From assembly GCF_000172155.1 (NCBI RefSeq), contig NZ_ABIZ01000001.1:1798001-1862000 (forward strand): a stretch of DNA of 64,000 nucleotides, written 5' to 3'. The notes beneath the pieces are model-generated. The model made no database searches and was not told the DNA's origin. It saw only the letters and a list, made by a program, of their open reading frames with translations. Positions 44,337 to 53,749 of this stretch are shown in pieces (the stretch's first letter is position 1; each line of letters opens with the position of its first letter). Source of the DNA: Verrucomicrobium spinosum DSM 4136 = JCM 18804 (GTDB lineage: Bacteria; Verrucomicrobiota; Verrucomicrobiia; Verrucomicrobiales; Verrucomicrobiaceae). Both the position numbers and the translations under genes were made by a program.

Positions 44337-44439
44337 CAGTGTTGCACGTTATGTCATGAACCCGGAGGGTTCGCCATGGGTGCTCCACGCCAACCAACTC
44401 CGTCCCTGATGCTCTCCCAAGGTCCACTGGTTTACCGTT

Positions 44440-45378
44440 TTACTGAATTACTGAACTACCGATTCTCCGGATCGCCTCGCGCCCGCCCACATGCTTGGCC
44501 GTCTCCGCCGCCATCTCACTGGCCACGCGGGCGCAGCGGCGGGCGGGCCACTGCTGCATCCAGCCGTGCAAAAAGGCTCCATGGTACACATCCCCGCAGC
44601 CCGTGGTGTCCACCACGTTCTCGACCTTTACCGCGGGTTCATGAAATGATGGCTCCCCCCGTGGCCAGATCCAAGAGCCCTTCACGCCATCGGTGATGAC
44701 CAGCAGCTCCGGATCATCCTTGCGCAATATCTCCGCGGCGGACTCAAGGCTGCCCGCCCCGGTGAAGGCGCAGGCAAACTTGCTCGCCAGGATGCGCAGG
44801 CCGCTGCCCAACACCAGATCGCGAATGGATTCGCGATATCTCCCGGCCCCGCCGTCGAAGGACACCGGCACCCCGGCCTCCTGCGCCCACGTCAGGGCCT
44901 GTCGCGCCGCCGTTTCATGCCGGCCGTTGAGATGCACCAGACCCACTTTGCCAAAGGATTTGCTTAGGATCACCTCAGCATCAGGTTCGGGGCAGTTCGC
45001 AGGGTGGAAAAAGATGTGACGGGCCCCGTCGCGCTGTCGCACGAGGATGTGGGCCAGGGCCGAACGAGCGCCCGGGTGGATGGCGATCGACTCGGTTCGC
45101 ACTCCCAACATTCGCAGCTCCTCCAGGATCGCCTGTCCGACGGCATCGTCCCCCTGAGTGTCCAGCAGCCGTGCGGGCGTTCCAAGGGCCGCCATCACAC
45201 ACAAAGCCGTGGCCACCGGTCCGCCGCCCTGTTCGTGCAACTCCAGAGCCTGGGTGACGCCATCCCCCTGGGGGAACTCTGGAACCACCACAAATCGATC
45301 CCAGGTGGCAGCGCCCACGCCCAGCACCTCTTTTGCGGGAAGTTCCGGGCTGGCAAGGGGGGCGGGAACGTAAAACAT
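44440..45378 (-). CDS. PfkB-family sugar or nucleoside kinase
   Basis: A 312-residue ribokinase-fold enzyme. Gly-rich substrate motif GGGPVATALCVMAALG is near residue 55 and the anion-hole/ATP signature VDTTGCGDVYHGAFLHG with catalytic Asp is near residue 260. It phosphorylates a hydroxymethyl group of a sugar or nucleoside; which one cannot be told. It is followed on the other strand by an MFS transporter that starts 109 bp from its start codon, so the two diverge and could share regulation. Confidence 0.88.
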   Translation of the reverse strand: MFYVPAPLASPELPAKEVLGVGAATWDRFVVVPEFPQGDGVTQALELHEQGGGPVATALCVMAALGTPARLLDTQGDDAVGQAILEELRMLGVRTESIAIHPGARSALAHILVRQRDGARHIFFHPANCPEPDAEVILSKSFGKVGLVHLNGRHETAARQALTWAQEAGVPVSFDGGAGRYRESIRDLVLGSGLRILASKFACAFTGAGSLESAAEILRKDDPELLVITDGVKGSWIWPRGEPSFHEPAVKVENVVDTTGCGDVYHGAFLHGWMQQWPARRCARVASEMAAETAKHVGGREAIRRIGSSVIQ

Positions 45379-45487
45379 GCCCTGGATCTTAAGTCGAAAA
45401 GTGAAAAATGATAGCCCGCCGGAATTGCAGCCGTAGCCCTCAATTCTTGGTTGTCATCCTACTTCACCTCTCCCAAACTCCGCGCCC

Positions 45488-46867
45488 ATGAGTCAAAGTC
45501 CTGTATTAACTTCAGATAACACCCCATGGTGGAAGGGCCTCACGAGCTACCACTGGTTCGTCTTCGCCATGGCATCCCTCGCTTGGATGTTCGACTGCCT
45601 TGACCAGCAGCTCTTCATTCTGGCCCGTGGATCGGCGATGAAAACCCTGCTGCCTGAGGGGTATGACGCCAGCCTTTATGGTGGCTATGCGACATCCATC
45701 TTTGTGGCAGGTTGGGCGACAGGGGGGCTGATCTTCGGTTCTGTGGGCGATCGCATTGGTCGCGCCAAGACGCTCACCATCACGGTGCTCATGTACTCCG
45801 TTTTCACAGGTCTCTCGGCTTTGTCCAAAGGCTGGATTGACTTTGCCATCTACCGTTTCATCACGGGTCTCGGAGTAGGCGGCGTCTTCGGCCTTGCCGT
45901 GGCTCTCACCGCTGACGCTCTTCCTGACCACGCCCGTGCGGGTGCTCTCGGCACGCTACAGGCACTTTCCGCGGTGGGGAACGTCGCCGCAGGTCTCATT
46001 AGCATGTGGGTGGGCGGCCTGGTGGAATCCAAAGCCATCAGCCCTGATTTCTCCTGGAAATTGATGTTCCTTGTCGGGGCCGCGCCAGCGTTCCTGGTGG
46101 TGTTCATTCAGCTGAAGCTGAAGGAGCCTGAAAAGTGGGTTAAGGCCCGTGAAGCTGGTCGCGTGGCCGGGGTGGCCTTTGGGTCGTATGCTTCTCTCTT
46201 TGGCGTCGCTCGCTGGCGTCGCTCCGCCCTCTTGGGCATGGTGCTCTGCGTAGCCGGAGTGATTGGCCTTTGGGGTATCGGGTTCTTCAGCCCGGAGCTG
46301 GTCGGCGGGGTGATCGAGAAGTCCCTGGTCGAGGCCAATGTGCCAGCCAATGAGATCGCTGGTGCCAAGGCTCGCTGGATTGGGATCAACTCCATTGTCC
46401 AGAACATCGGTGCATTTATCGGCATGATCCTCATGACGAAACTGGCACAGAAGATGGGGCGCAAGCCGGCCTTTGCCATCGCCTTTGTGGCAGCCTTGCT
46501 GGCCACGGTTGGCTTCTTCCAGTTCTTCGGTGGCAAGGGTGATGTGTGGATGAGCGCCATCATGGGCGGGTGCCAGCTTGCGCTGTTTGCCGGCTTCGCC
46601 ATTTATCTCCCGGAACTCTTTCCCACCCGTCTGCGTAGTACTGGTGTCAGCTTCTGTTACAACGTCGGTCGTTTCGTGGCGGCAAGTGGTCCCTTCACGC
46701 TGGGTGCCCTTCAGGCGCACCTCAAGGCCGGGGCGACCACGACGGAAGCAAAGCTGGATGCCTTCCGCAATGCGGCAACCTACATGAGCGGCATCTTCCT
46801 CCTTGGATTGATCGTGCTCTTGTTCCTTCCCGAGACCAAAGGCAAACCCCTGCCGGAAGACTCCTAG
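45488..46867 (+). CDS. MFS transporter, sugar/organic-acid type
   Basis: A 459-residue secondary transporter with about 12 membrane helices. The loop 2-3 motif GSVGDRIGRAK and the family-typical YLPELFPTRLRSTG near helix 10-11 place it with sugar-acid or aromatic-acid symporters. A central cytoplasmic loop is followed by a periplasmic loop rich in Glu/Ala (VIEKSLVEANVPANEIAGAK). The substrate is unknown; the divergent PfkB kinase gene suggests a carbohydrate-like compound. A terminator follows. Confidence 0.88.
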   Translation: MSQSPVLTSDNTPWWKGLTSYHWFVFAMASLAWMFDCLDQQLFILARGSAMKTLLPEGYDASLYGGYATSIFVAGWATGGLIFGSVGDRIGRAKTLTITVLMYSVFTGLSALSKGWIDFAIYRFITGLGVGGVFGLAVALTADALPDHARAGALGTLQALSAVGNVAAGLISMWVGGLVESKAISPDFSWKLMFLVGAAPAFLVVFIQLKLKEPEKWVKAREAGRVAGVAFGSYASLFGVARWRRSALLGMVLCVAGVIGLWGIGFFSPELVGGVIEKSLVEANVPANEIAGAKARWIGINSIVQNIGAFIGMILMTKLAQKMGRKPAFAIAFVAALLATVGFFQFFGGKGDVWMSAIMGGCQLALFAGFAIYLPELFPTRLRSTGVSFCYNVGRFVAASGPFTLGALQAHLKAGATTTEAKLDAFRNAATYMSGIFLLGLIVLLFLPETKGKPLPEDS

Positions 46868-46894
46868 TCCTTATTCCTGTTTCTGAATTTTAAG

Positions 46895-46930
46895 GGGAGA
46901 AGGTCTCACGGCCTTCTCCCTTTTCTTTTT
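46895..46930 (+). terminator. Intrinsic terminator after the MFS gene
   Basis: A 9-bp stem GGGAGAAGG/CCTTCTCCC with an 8-base loop is followed by TTTTCTTTTTTTT. Confidence 0.9.
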
Positions 46931-46990
46931 TTTGCAATCCACCGGGTGATCACACTCGCAGAACGAGGCGGGATACGCTAGCCTGCCGCC

Positions 46991-47287
46991 ATGACTGCCC
47001 AAGAACTTGCCGCCTCCGCCAAGAGCGATCCAGCTCCGGCGGAAGATCTCTCGGAAGAGGCCAAGGCCCTCTGGTTCGCCAAAAAAGGGGACTGGCACGA
47101 GGCTCACGAGATTGCCCAGGAGATTCACACCCCCATGGGCTCATGGATCCATGCGCTCTTGCACCTCATTGAGGGAGACATCAGCAACGCCGGCTATTGG
47201 TACGCCAAGGCCCGCAAGCCCAGCAAACGTCCGGCGGAGATCGATGCCGAGTGGAACACCATCGCACGGGAGGTGCTGGGATCATGA
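46991..47287 (+). CDS. Conserved hypothetical protein (98 aa)
   Basis: A small soluble protein of a widespread uncharacterised family, recognised by WHEAHEIAQEI, then WIHALLHLIEGDISNAGYWYAKA. The His-rich helical pair (WxxAHxxxQ and HxxLHxxEGD) suggests possible metal or ligand binding but no activity is known. Its TGA stop overlaps the ATG of the next gene (ATGA), so the two are co-translated. Confidence 0.8.
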   Translation: MTAQELAASAKSDPAPAEDLSEEAKALWFAKKGDWHEAHEIAQEIHTPMGSWIHALLHLIEGDISNAGYWYAKARKPSKRPAEIDAEWNTIAREVLGS

Positions 47288-47661
47288 GCGCCGGTGAAAT
47301 TTCTCCTCCACCCATGCCGCCACCCTCCGGCGGGGGGCCGCCGCTGCTGCCCGGGCACGTGCCCATGAAGTCCCGCTGGATCACCTGGGTGCTGGTCTCG
47401 GTGCTCCTGCCAGGTCTGCCGTGGCTCTTTGCGGATGAAGACAAGGACGGGTCCATTCTCTTCGGACTCACGGCTATTGCGCTGCTTTCCCAGCTTGCCG
47501 CCTCCATCTGGGTGGCGGTGGGCCTCTCGCGAAACCGCGGCATGGGGGTCGGCGCCGCGATTGGCTTCTCCATCGTCTTCATGCTTGCCAGTGTGGCCAT
47601 CGGCACCGCTGTCTGGTTCGTCGCCTGCATTGGGTTCCTCTCCACGCAGAACTGGCACTAG
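47284..47661 (+). CDS. Small membrane protein
   Basis: A 125-residue protein with a Pro/Gly-rich N-terminus and three hydrophobic segments (about 33-48, 60-77, 90-118). Not recognised. Coupled to the preceding gene by overlap, and 34 bp ahead of the radical SAM gene, so probably one transcription unit. Confidence 0.6.
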   Translation: MSAGEISPPPMPPPSGGGPPLLPGHVPMKSRWITWVLVSVLLPGLPWLFADEDKDGSILFGLTAIALLSQLAASIWVAVGLSRNRGMGVGAAIGFSIVFMLASVAIGTAVWFVACIGFLSTQNWH

Positions 47662-47695
47662 TCCTCCCCCCCGCCCTTTTTCCTCATTCCCTCCC

Positions 47696-49126
47696 ATGTC
47701 ATCCCGGACTCCTGCGGGCTCCAGCATCCTGCTGAAGGAAACCACCTCCCGTTGCCCGGTCTGCGGGATCAAGTGCCCTGCCCGCGTGGTGAAGCGGGCT
47801 GGCCAGGTGCACATGGAGCGCACCTGTGCCCTGCACGGTGACTTCAGTGCCTGCCTGGCCAGTGACGAGCGCTTCTACTGGCTGGCCCAGGGCAGTGATG
47901 AAAACCGGGGTGGTGCCTGCTGCTCCGGCGGGGCCTGTTGCTCGGCAGAGGGGGCACCCGCAGGCACGCTGGGGCGCAATGCCGCCGGCCGGGAGGAGGG
48001 CCCCTTTGAGGTGCTCTCCACCTGTCTGGCGCTCATCGAGATCGTTAACTCCTGCAACCTGGCCTGCCCCACCTGCTATGCAGACTCGCCCATCGGCACC
48101 GGCATGAAGGTGGATGCGGTACCGCTGGAGGAGATCCAGGCCCGCGTACAGGGGGTGGTGGACCGGAAGGGCGGCATTGAGATTCTCCAGCTCAGCGGAG
48201 GGGAGCCCACCCTGCACCCGCAGCTTTTTGAGCTTTGCGCCTGGCTCAAAGCTCACCCTAAAATCGACTTCACGCTGATCAACACCAACGGCGTCCTTCT
48301 GGCGAAGGACCCGGATTTTGCGAAGCGGCTCAACTCAGCCTTCCAGGGCACAGGGGTGCAGCTCTACCTCCAGTTTGATGGCGTGCAGAGCGCCGGTCAG
48401 AAGGCCTTGCGCGGCGGGGACCTGCGCGCCATGCGGGAGCAGGCCCTGGCCCACTGTGCCGCCGCGGACCTGCCTGTCACGCTGGCCATGGCCGTGACGC
48501 CGGACAACCTGCCCAACCTTTGGGACGCCGTCAGCTACGGACTGGGCCAGACCTCCGTCCACGGCATCACGTTTCAGCCCGTGTTCGAGAGCGGTCGTGG
48601 GTTCGCCGCCTCGGCCCGGGGGCATGCGACGGGCGTTCCAGCCTCCCCCTTCCAAAAGACCGTCCGGTCCAGGACGGACCGGCTCAACACGGCAGACATC
48701 CTTCTCAACGTCGTCGCCCAGTCGGGCGGAAAACTCAAGTTCGAGGACTTTACACCGCTGCCGTGTGGCGATCCCAACTGCGCCACCATCGGCTACCTCA
48801 TCCGCCAGGGGGCCAACGTCTGGCCGGTGAGCCAGTTTCTGGATTTCACCCAGCTTCAGGGCTTTCTGCAGGACAAGATGCACTACACCCTGGACGACCT
48901 GGCGAAATGTGGATGCGACAACACCGAGCTGGGCGAACTCCTGAAACTCATGGAGCGCACCCGCAGCATGGCCTTCCGCATCATGGTCAAGCCCTTCATG
49001 GATGCCTGGACCTGGGATGAGGACCGCATCGACCGCTGCTGCACCCATGTCATCCGCCCGGATGGGAAGCTGGATTCGTTTTGCCGGTACTACTCGGGAT
49101 TCCCGGATGCCAAGCCAGCACCGTGA
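47696..49126 (+). CDS. Radical SAM enzyme, Tes/MJ0619-like
   Basis: A 476-residue radical SAM protein. The iron-sulfur motif CNLACPTC gives C120, C124 and C127 with aromatic context CYADSP. The Gly-rich strand ILQLSGGEPTLHP is the next SAM-binding element. An N-terminal Cys-rich segment (C20, C23, C27, C44; ETTSRCPVCGIKCPARV and ERTCALHGDF) and more Cys near residue 406 onward (CGCDN, DRCCTHV) resemble the multi-cluster enzymes related to archaeal tetraether synthase. An unusual insert GGACCSGGACCSAEG at about 72-86 adds four Cys. Its substrate is unknown; a membrane-lipid or peptide coupling reaction is possible. The ATG at 47696 places the Cys-rich part at the start. Confidence 0.82.
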   Translation: MSSRTPAGSSILLKETTSRCPVCGIKCPARVVKRAGQVHMERTCALHGDFSACLASDERFYWLAQGSDENRGGACCSGGACCSAEGAPAGTLGRNAAGREEGPFEVLSTCLALIEIVNSCNLACPTCYADSPIGTGMKVDAVPLEEIQARVQGVVDRKGGIEILQLSGGEPTLHPQLFELCAWLKAHPKIDFTLINTNGVLLAKDPDFAKRLNSAFQGTGVQLYLQFDGVQSAGQKALRGGDLRAMREQALAHCAAADLPVTLAMAVTPDNLPNLWDAVSYGLGQTSVHGITFQPVFESGRGFAASARGHATGVPASPFQKTVRSRTDRLNTADILLNVVAQSGGKLKFEDFTPLPCGDPNCATIGYLIRQGANVWPVSQFLDFTQLQGFLQDKMHYTLDDLAKCGCDNTELGELLKLMERTRSMAFRIMVKPFMDAWTWDEDRIDRCCTHVIRPDGKLDSFCRYYSGFPDAKPAP

Positions 49127-49898
49127 GGCCCGCTGCGCGGGAGACAAAAGACTGCCAGACACCAGACGCAAGACTTGAGGCCTGGGTAGTCTGGAGATCA
49201 GGGATGCGGTGAACGAAGAGCCTGACCGATCAAAAGCGGAACTCCAACCTCTCCGTTTCGCCAGCAGGGTTGGAGTTCCGTCCCGCATGCGGGACCAATG
49301 CCATCAGGGAAAAGCTGGTGAGGTCGATGATTCGCCTTTGGCGAACGAGCTGAGGGCTGAAAGCCCGGCATGATAGCAGCCTTGGGCAACGCCCAAGGTT
49401 GGCGTTGGTTTTAGAGGTTGAGGGCTGTAGGCCCGGGGTCATTCAGGAATGCTCGTCGTGGGCGGGATTGATGAGGCCGGGCTTTCTGCCCTCCGATTCT
49501 CTTTCAACCCCTAACCTGGGGCGCTGCCCCAGGCTGGTATGACTCCGGACCGTTGGTTCTCAGTATCATCATGCAACGGCGTTGGTCGCTCTGCCCAACC
49601 TTTTCCCTGATGGCATTGGCCTTTAGGCGGTCAGGACACAAGGACCCAGTGCGTCTCTCTCACAACCGTCCTCAGTGTTGGAGTACCGATCTTCAGTCGG
49701 CTCACGGTCCGCATGATCCAGCGTGGTGCATTTCAGATGAGATTCGGTTTCCCCGTGTTATCGCGACGTCAGATCACCGCCACCGCGCGGCATAGGAAAG
49801 AACTCAATCCCGCCCATGTTCATAAAATGATCATTTGGCGGTTCTAATTCATCATATTCTCCTCCCAAGATTTCCCCTGCCAGAGCCGTAGATCGTAA
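49127..49898. repeat. Mosaic hairpin repeat block (copy 5)
   Basis: No gene. Short words ACCAGACGC/GACACCAGACG open it. A hairpin GGAACTCCAACC/GGTTGGAGTTCC lies at about 49239-49275. From about 49298 to 49625 the sequence is nearly identical to 1726-2050. After it about 170 bp lead to the next gene and may include its promoter. Confidence 0.82.
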
Positions 49899-51314
49899 AT
49901 GAAACGGCGCACACTCATTTCCTTGGCCTTGGGGGCGTCGGCTTTGTCGGCGGCGGAGCCTGACGCGGACTTCTTCATCGAAGGGTACGCCGGAAAGCTC
50001 AGCGTGGCTCAGGGGGAGGAGGTGCCGTTGCACATCACCACCAGCGAGGCCGCCTGTGAGATCGAGGTGGCCCGGCTCGGGGCCAAGCGTGAGGTGGTCT
50101 GGCAGAAGTCCGGCGTTGCTGGCAAGCGGCAGATCGTGCCGGAGGATGCCTCTGCTAAAGGCTGCGGCTGGTCGGAATCGATCCGTGTGCCGGTGGGGGC
50201 GGAGTGGAAGTCTGGCTACTATGAGGTCCGCTTGAAGATCGCGGACGCCGGGGGCAAGTGGACCCTGCACAACCGCCGCACCGCGGAGTCGTCTGCCTTC
50301 TTCATTGTGCGGCAGGCCCGCCCCGGCAGCACCTCCAAGATCCTGCTGCAACTGGCCACCAATACTTACAACGCCTACAATAACTGGGGCGGCTTCAGCA
50401 TCTACGCCTACAACAGCCTCTCCAACAATGCAGGTCACCGGGTGAGTTTTCAGCGCCCGGCCGCTTCGCAGTATTCCCGCTGGGAGCTGCCTTTTGTGCA
50501 GTGGGCGGAGGCGAATGGTTATGTTCTGGAGTTTGCGGCCAATAGTGATCTGGAGCATCACCCGGAGATGCTCGCCAGCTATCAGCTCGTGCTGAGCGTG
50601 GGCCATGACGAGTATTGGTCCACCCCCATGCGGGATCATCTGGAGGCATGGATCGGGAAGGGGGGTAACGTCGCCTTCTTCAGCGGGAACACGTGCTGCT
50701 GGCAGGTGCGCAATGAGGATGGCGGCGATGCCTTCACCTGTTGGAAGCAGAATTATCACCTCGATCCCGTCTTCGCCTCGCGGGAGTTCAAGACCCTCAG
50801 CACGCTGTGGAGCCACCATCTGGTGCAGCGCCCGGAGAATCAACTCACCGGTGTGGGCTTCCTGTGGGGCGGATACCGGCGCAGCCACGGCCAGTTCATG
50901 GAGGAGCCTGCGGCCTACAAGGTGCATCGCCCGGACCACTGGATCTTTGCCGGCACCGGCCTGCGTCGCGATGATGATCTGGGCGGCAAGGACACCATCG
51001 TGGGTTATGAGTGCGATGGCTGCGAGCTGGAGTGGAAAGACGGTCTGCCGTTTGCCACCAGTCGCGATGGCACACCCAAGGACTTCGAGGTGCTGGCCAC
51101 CTGCCCGGTGCGCTGGCATCCGGATGATGCAGAGTGGTATGAACGTTGGGAGAAGGGGCGCATCGGTGCGGCCTGCATGGGGCTCTACACCCGCGGTGGC
51201 ACCGTCTTCACTGCGGGCACCACGGACTGGGCTCATGGCCTGCAGGGTGGGGATGTGGCGGTGCAGCGCATCACTCGAAACCTCCTGGATCGCCTTTCGC
51301 AGACAGCTGGCTAA
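49899..51314 (+). CDS. Secreted N,N-dimethylformamidase-like protein
   Basis: A 471-residue exported protein with a short signal peptide (RRTLISLALGASALSAAEP). The main part matches the C-terminal domain of N,N-dimethylformamidase large subunits: NTYNAYNNWGG, YDLE-like VLEFAANSDLEHHPEML, VLSVGHDEYWSTPMRDHLE, and GGNVAFFSGNTCCWQVR. An Ig-like beta domain (about residues 25-130) precedes it. The true substrate is unknown; related proteins are often secreted carbohydrate- or amide-processing candidates. The start of the next gene lies 15 bp after the stop, so they are an operon. Confidence 0.82.
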   Translation: MKRRTLISLALGASALSAAEPDADFFIEGYAGKLSVAQGEEVPLHITTSEAACEIEVARLGAKREVVWQKSGVAGKRQIVPEDASAKGCGWSESIRVPVGAEWKSGYYEVRLKIADAGGKWTLHNRRTAESSAFFIVRQARPGSTSKILLQLATNTYNAYNNWGGFSIYAYNSLSNNAGHRVSFQRPAASQYSRWELPFVQWAEANGYVLEFAANSDLEHHPEMLASYQLVLSVGHDEYWSTPMRDHLEAWIGKGGNVAFFSGNTCCWQVRNEDGGDAFTCWKQNYHLDPVFASREFKTLSTLWSHHLVQRPENQLTGVGFLWGGYRRSHGQFMEEPAAYKVHRPDHWIFAGTGLRRDDDLGGKDTIVGYECDGCELEWKDGLPFATSRDGTPKDFEVLATCPVRWHPDDAEWYERWEKGRIGAACMGLYTRGGTVFTAGTTDWAHGLQGGDVAVQRITRNLLDRLSQTAG

Positions 51315-51328
51315 ACCTCTCGCGGGCC

Positions 51329-53749
51329 GTGAAACACTACATTGCACTCTTCATCACCGGACTGGGTTTCGCCATGTCTGTGGCCGCGCTCACTCCTGAG
51401 CAGGCATCAAAGATCGCCCCGCTGCCTGAGTCGGCTAAACAGGGCGGCCTGCTCTTTGCCGATCTCAATGACGATGGTCATGAGGATCTCATCGTCTCCA
51501 ATCCCCGGCGGTATGGTGTTTACCTCTATAACCCGGTGGAGAAGAAGAATGTGCAGTGGAGCCGGGGCTGGACGGAAGTGCTGCGCGAAGGCGCGGCGGG
51601 GGATCCCCTCAGCCTGCCGCTGCTGGTGGATGGCGAGGGCAAGGCCACCGGCGTGGTGCTCGACACGGGCGGTCTGAAAAATGCCCAGGGCAAGGTGCTC
51701 CTGACCCGCCAGGAACTGCTGCGCGTGCCGGGTCCGTCGCCCCTGTCTGCGGAAGAATCGCTCAAGAAGCTCCTGCTCCGCGCCGGCTACACGGTGGCTC
51801 TGGCGGCGAAGGAGCCTCTCGTGCAGGACCCGGTCTTTGTGGACTGGGATGAGAAAGGTCGCATGTGGGTGGTGGAGATGGGCGACTATCCCTTTGCCCC
51901 CGGGGAAAAGACCACCGATGGGCGGGGGGATGGGGGCACGGTGTCGCCCATGCAATCTGGCCGCATCAAGATCCTGGAGGATACGGACGGGGATCATGTG
52001 TACGATCAGGCCACGCTCTTCCTGGACGGATTGCGTCACCCCACGGGGCTGGCCTTCTGGAAAGGCGGCGTCTTCATCTCCGCCATCCCCGATATCGTCT
52101 ATGCGCGGGACACGGATGGGGATGGCAGGTGCGACCAGCGCGAGTCGTGGTTCAAGGGTTTTACAGCAGGCAATCCCCAGCATCTGGTCAACGGCTTTGC
52201 CTGGGGGCTGGACGGCTGGCTCTATGGAGCCAATGGTGACAGCGGGGGTGAGGTCACCAGTGTGAAGTCCGGCCGTAAGGTCAACCTGGGCACCTATGAT
52301 TTTCGCTTTCATCCGGACACAGGCGAGTTCCGGCTGGAAACGGGCCGGTCCCAATATGGCAAGTGGCGGGACGACTACGGCAACTGGTACGGCAACAACA
52401 ACAGCACCTTGGGCTGGCACTATCACATTCCCATGAGCTACATGGAGGCGCATCCGGAAAAGGTGCCCGCTTCCATCCGTACCACGCTCAATCCGGATGT
52501 GAAGGTCTTCACCATCAGCCCGCCGGTGAAGCGCTTCAACCATGCAGGCGCCACCCATGTGCTCACTGCTGCGTGCTCGCCCATGCCGTGGCATGATGGC
52601 GCATATGACGCCCTGCTCATCTGTGAGCCGGCCAACAATCTCATCCGGCGGGACGTGTTGGACTACGAGGCGTTTCCGCTCACCAGCCGCCGCCACCCGG
52701 ATGATGCGGAGTCAGAGTTTCTCGCCAGCAGGGACAACTGGTTTCGCCCCACGCAGGTGCGGGAAGGGCCGGATGGCGCGCTCTATGTGGTGGACATGTA
52801 TCGCATGGTCCTGGAACATCCGGAGTGGATCCCGGCTGGTATCACGCGGGGCATCGATCTGCGGGCGGGCGAGGAACTCGGGCGCATCTATCGCATCAGC
52901 GGTCCCGCCGTGAAGCCGGGCGCGCCTGCACGCGCTCTGGAACCCCAGGCCGCCATGCGCTCCAGCATCCGCTGGCAGCGGGACACGGCGCAGCGGCTGC
53001 TGCTGGAGAAGCGGGATCTTGCCGCCTTGCCCTGGTTAGAGGAAATGGCTGACGATCAGGCGCTGACTCTGCCGTGCCGCTTGCAGGCGGCCTGGACTGC
53101 CGCCTTGCTGGATGAATCGCAGCGGCCCGCGTTGATCCGTCTGCTGGAGTCCGCTCATCCCAAGGTGCGCGGAGCAGCCCGGCTGGCCGCGGGCAGCCAG
53201 AATGTTCATCCTGATGAACTCGCGGCCTGGTTCCCGGCCCGGCGGGTGCATGATGCGGCTTCCTCGAACCTGCCCGTCCTCACTCGCAGCAATCCTGATC
53301 GTGCCAGGGTGGTGAAGGAGTATCTGGCAAAGGTTGCCGGGCTGGAGGGCAATGCCGACCGCGGAGAAAAGGTCTATCAGAAAGCCTGCATCGCCTGTCA
53401 CCAGCTCGGCCTTGCCGGTGTGGAAGTGGGCCCGAATCTCGCCACGGTGGCGGCCAAGCCTGTGGAGCAGCTCATGGAGGCCATCCTGGATCCCAACCGG
53501 GCGGTGGAACAGCGCAATGCGACCACCCAGGTCACCAAGAAGGACGGCAGCATCCTGGCCGGGCTGATCGCCGCCGAGACACCAGGAGCCATCAGCCTCC
53601 GCCTCCCCGGCGGCGTGGATCTGCCCGTGCCAAGGAGTGAGATCGGTTCGATAAAAACCCTGCCAGTCTCATTGATGCCCGATGGCCTGGAGAGCATCGT
53701 GTCGCCCCAGGACATGGCGGATTTGCTGGCGCGGTTGAGGAAGTTGTGA
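51329..53749 (+). CDS. Planctomycete/verrucomicrobial-type dehydrogenase-like c-type cytochrome
   Basis: An 806-residue exported protein (GTG start; signal peptide ALFITGLGFAMSVAAL). Domains in order: an FG-GAP-like first segment (LLFADLNDDGHEDLIV), a beta-propeller of the putative membrane-bound dehydrogenase type (about residues 165-500, with DEKGRMWVVEMGDYP, GLRHPTGLAFWKGG and EGPDGALYVVDMYRM), a helical HEAT-like stretch (about 530-640), and a C-terminal haem-binding domain with one CxxCH motif (ACIACHQLG near residue 690). A single haem c and periplasmic location suggest oxidation of a substrate with electron transfer. It follows the dimethylformamidase-like gene by 15 bp and probably acts on the same compound. 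Confidence 0.85.
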   Translation: MKHYIALFITGLGFAMSVAALTPEQASKIAPLPESAKQGGLLFADLNDDGHEDLIVSNPRRYGVYLYNPVEKKNVQWSRGWTEVLREGAAGDPLSLPLLVDGEGKATGVVLDTGGLKNAQGKVLLTRQELLRVPGPSPLSAEESLKKLLLRAGYTVALAAKEPLVQDPVFVDWDEKGRMWVVEMGDYPFAPGEKTTDGRGDGGTVSPMQSGRIKILEDTDGDHVYDQATLFLDGLRHPTGLAFWKGGVFISAIPDIVYARDTDGDGRCDQRESWFKGFTAGNPQHLVNGFAWGLDGWLYGANGDSGGEVTSVKSGRKVNLGTYDFRFHPDTGEFRLETGRSQYGKWRDDYGNWYGNNNSTLGWHYHIPMSYMEAHPEKVPASIRTTLNPDVKVFTISPPVKRFNHAGATHVLTAACSPMPWHDGAYDALLICEPANNLIRRDVLDYEAFPLTSRRHPDDAESEFLASRDNWFRPTQVREGPDGALYVVDMYRMVLEHPEWIPAGITRGIDLRAGEELGRIYRISGPAVKPGAPARALEPQAAMRSSIRWQRDTAQRLLLEKRDLAALPWLEEMADDQALTLPCRLQAAWTAALLDESQRPALIRLLESAHPKVRGAARLAAGSQNVHPDELAAWFPARRVHDAASSNLPVLTRSNPDRARVVKEYLAKVAGLEGNADRGEKVYQKACIACHQLGLAGVEVGPNLATVAAKPVEQLMEAILDPNRAVEQRNATTQVTKKDGSILAGLIAAETPGAISLRLPGGVDLPVPRSEIGSIKTLPVSLMPDGLESIVSPQDMADLLARLRKL

